This document shows, piece by piece, positions 14,567 to 15,485 of a stretch of 15,485 bases of DNA. Every line of letters begins with the position of its first letter. Position 1 is the stretch's first letter. The DNA is taken from contig CAJQNX010000008.1 in NCBI GenBank assembly GCA_905479795.1, positions 1 to 15,485 on the forward strand, written 5' to 3'. The notes under the pieces are model-generated. The model had not been told where the DNA came from. It ran no database searches and was given only the letters and a program-made list of their open reading frames with translations. The position numbers were made by a program, and so were the translations under genes. This DNA is from an uncultured Candidatus Midichloriaceae bacterium. Lineage in GTDB: Bacteria; Pseudomonadota; Alphaproteobacteria; Rickettsiales; Midichloriaceae.

Positions 14567-14663
14567 GAGGTCACTCAAAGACAGTGAAAAACTTTTGTAT
14601 AGCAGTGGTGCGATGCAAGACTTTTATTCTAATTTAAAATTTTATCAACAATAAATAAACAAA

Positions 14664-15485
14664 ATGCAAGATAGAACTCCAAACGACGTATCTGGTGATG
14701 CGATTAATTTAAATAAGAAGAATGAAGAGCAAAATAATAAGCAAAATACCCAGGACACTAAAGATGTCAAAGTTGAAGAGAAGCACACAAATATGAGATT
14801 AAGAATTAGTGAAAATAAAACTAACTCCACAGCAAAAGAGAGCACAAGTAAAGATTTAGCAAATAATGCTATAAAACAAGAATCAAGCAGCGAAAGCAAT
14901 GAAGTTTTAAAATTAAAAGATTTTAAGGATAAAAATCCTAAAGAGCTTATCATATTAGCAGAATCACTCTCATTAAAAAATCCCAGCAATTATAATAAGC
15001 ATGATTTAATATTTGCAATTCTAAAAGCGTATGCAGAAAAAAACTATAAAATTATAGGGGAAGGAGTTTTAGAAATTTTATCAGATGGTTATGGATTTTT
15101 GAGGTCCGCTAAATCAAATTATATCCCATGCTCAGATGATGTATATATTTCGCCAAATCAAATTAGAAGATTCGGGTTAAGAACAGGAGATAGCGTTGCA
15201 GGCTTTATAAGAGCTCCTAAAAAAGAAGAGAGATATTTTGCAATAACAAGTGTGCAATCAATTAATTTTCAATCTACTGAAGGAAGTAAATATAGGGTTT
15301 TATTTGAAGATTTAACCCCACTTTATCCTGATGAAAAGCTTGCACTTGAGTTTTTAGATGGAACTAAAAGTACACTAAGTGGTAGAGTTATTGATATTGT
15401 GTCGCCTTTAGGTAAAGGGCAAAGAGCATTGGTTGTTGCGCCTCCAAGAACAGGTAAAACAGTTTTGATGCAAAATATTGCGCAT
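14664..15485 (+). CDS. rho: Transcription termination factor Rho, 3'-truncated by the window edge, with N-terminal extension
   Basis: The frame runs from ATG at 14664 to the window end, 274 codons without a stop. Residues from about 80 onward align with the start of classical Rho: KLKDFKDKNPKELIILAESL and KHDLIFAILKAYAE (Rho_N), GVLEILSDGYGFLRSAKSNY and DDVYISPNQIRRFGLRTGD (RNA-binding cold-shock-like domain), then ERYFAITSVQSINF and the P-loop APPRTGKT. The first 75-80 residues are an extra, probably disordered Asn/Lys/Glu/Ser-rich segment absent from Escherichia coli Rho. An internal ATG at residue 44 is a possible alternative start but would still leave about 35 extra residues. Rho is a hexameric RNA translocase that ends transcription. 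The C-terminal motor is outside the window. Confidence 0.96.
   Translation, partial: MQDRTPNDVSGDAINLNKKNEEQNNKQNTQDTKDVKVEEKHTNMRLRISENKTNSTAKESTSKDLANNAIKQESSSESNEVLKLKDFKDKNPKELIILAESLSLKNPSNYNKHDLIFAILKAYAEKNYKIIGEGVLEILSDGYGFLRSAKSNYIPCSDDVYISPNQIRRFGLRTGDSVAGFIRAPKKEERYFAITSVQSINFQSTEGSKYRVLFEDLTPLYPDEKLALEFLDGTKSTLSGRVIDIVSPLGKGQRALVVAPPRTGKTVLMQNIAH

Noticed and set aside
1..15485. Phage, transposase, CRISPR array, toxin-antitoxin or secretion genes
   Set aside because: I found no matching proteins, spaced repeats or terminal inverted repeats; every long frame is a housekeeping, transport or signalling gene.

Overview
The window is AT-rich DNA from an alphaproteobacterium, most likely a host-associated member of the Rickettsiales. 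The strongest evidence is a circularly permuted (two-piece) tmRNA gene on the minus strand, with the acceptor piece ahead of the coding piece. The hemE/dnaB/rho neighbourhood, the Rickettsia-like thioredoxin-reductase-type ferredoxin-NADP reductase and a FAD/folate-type TrmFO agree with this. A cbb3-oxidase assembly gene (ccoS) and a lipid A-type acyltransferase point away from the most reduced Anaplasmataceae and would suit a Midichloriaceae-like lineage. That placement is inference.

Layout. Positions 2-1987 (plus): the 3' part of a dapF homologue and a DAP-pathway-type aminotransferase, forming a meso-diaminopimelate/lysine cassette. Positions 2077-4190 (minus): an rplY-trmFO-ccoS run behind a good sigma70-like promoter; ccoS is only 50 codons. 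Positions 4344-4556 (minus): a cold-shock gene with its own promoter and a structured leader. Positions 4735-7201 (minus): hemE and dnaB, overlapping by 17 nt. Positions 7202-7430: a very AT-rich gap with clustered CTAAC/GTTAG and TAACAT words, a possible replication-origin or operator region. Positions 7431-10181 (minus): an overlapping run of ferredoxin-NADP reductase, folD and a YihY/BrkB membrane protein. Positions 10332-11566 (minus): a HIT protein and an LpxL-like acyltransferase overlapping by 4 nt. Positions about 11591-11866 (minus): tmRNA. Positions 11992-15485 (plus): a histidine-kinase-like protein, an MHS-family transporter, tRNA-Leu(CAA) and the start of rho.

Most genes are housekeeping: cell-wall precursor synthesis, tRNA modification, ribosome and ribosome rescue, replication, haem, one-carbon metabolism, outer membrane lipid and transcription termination. 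I see no phage, transposon, CRISPR or defence island. The unusual content lies inside ordinary genes. DapF has Ser at both positions of the catalytic Cys pair. TrmFO has Phe at one of its two conserved Cys. The sensor kinase has Leu in place of the phospho-accepting His. The ferredoxin-NADP reductase has no ATG, GTG or TTG start that would keep its FAD motif.
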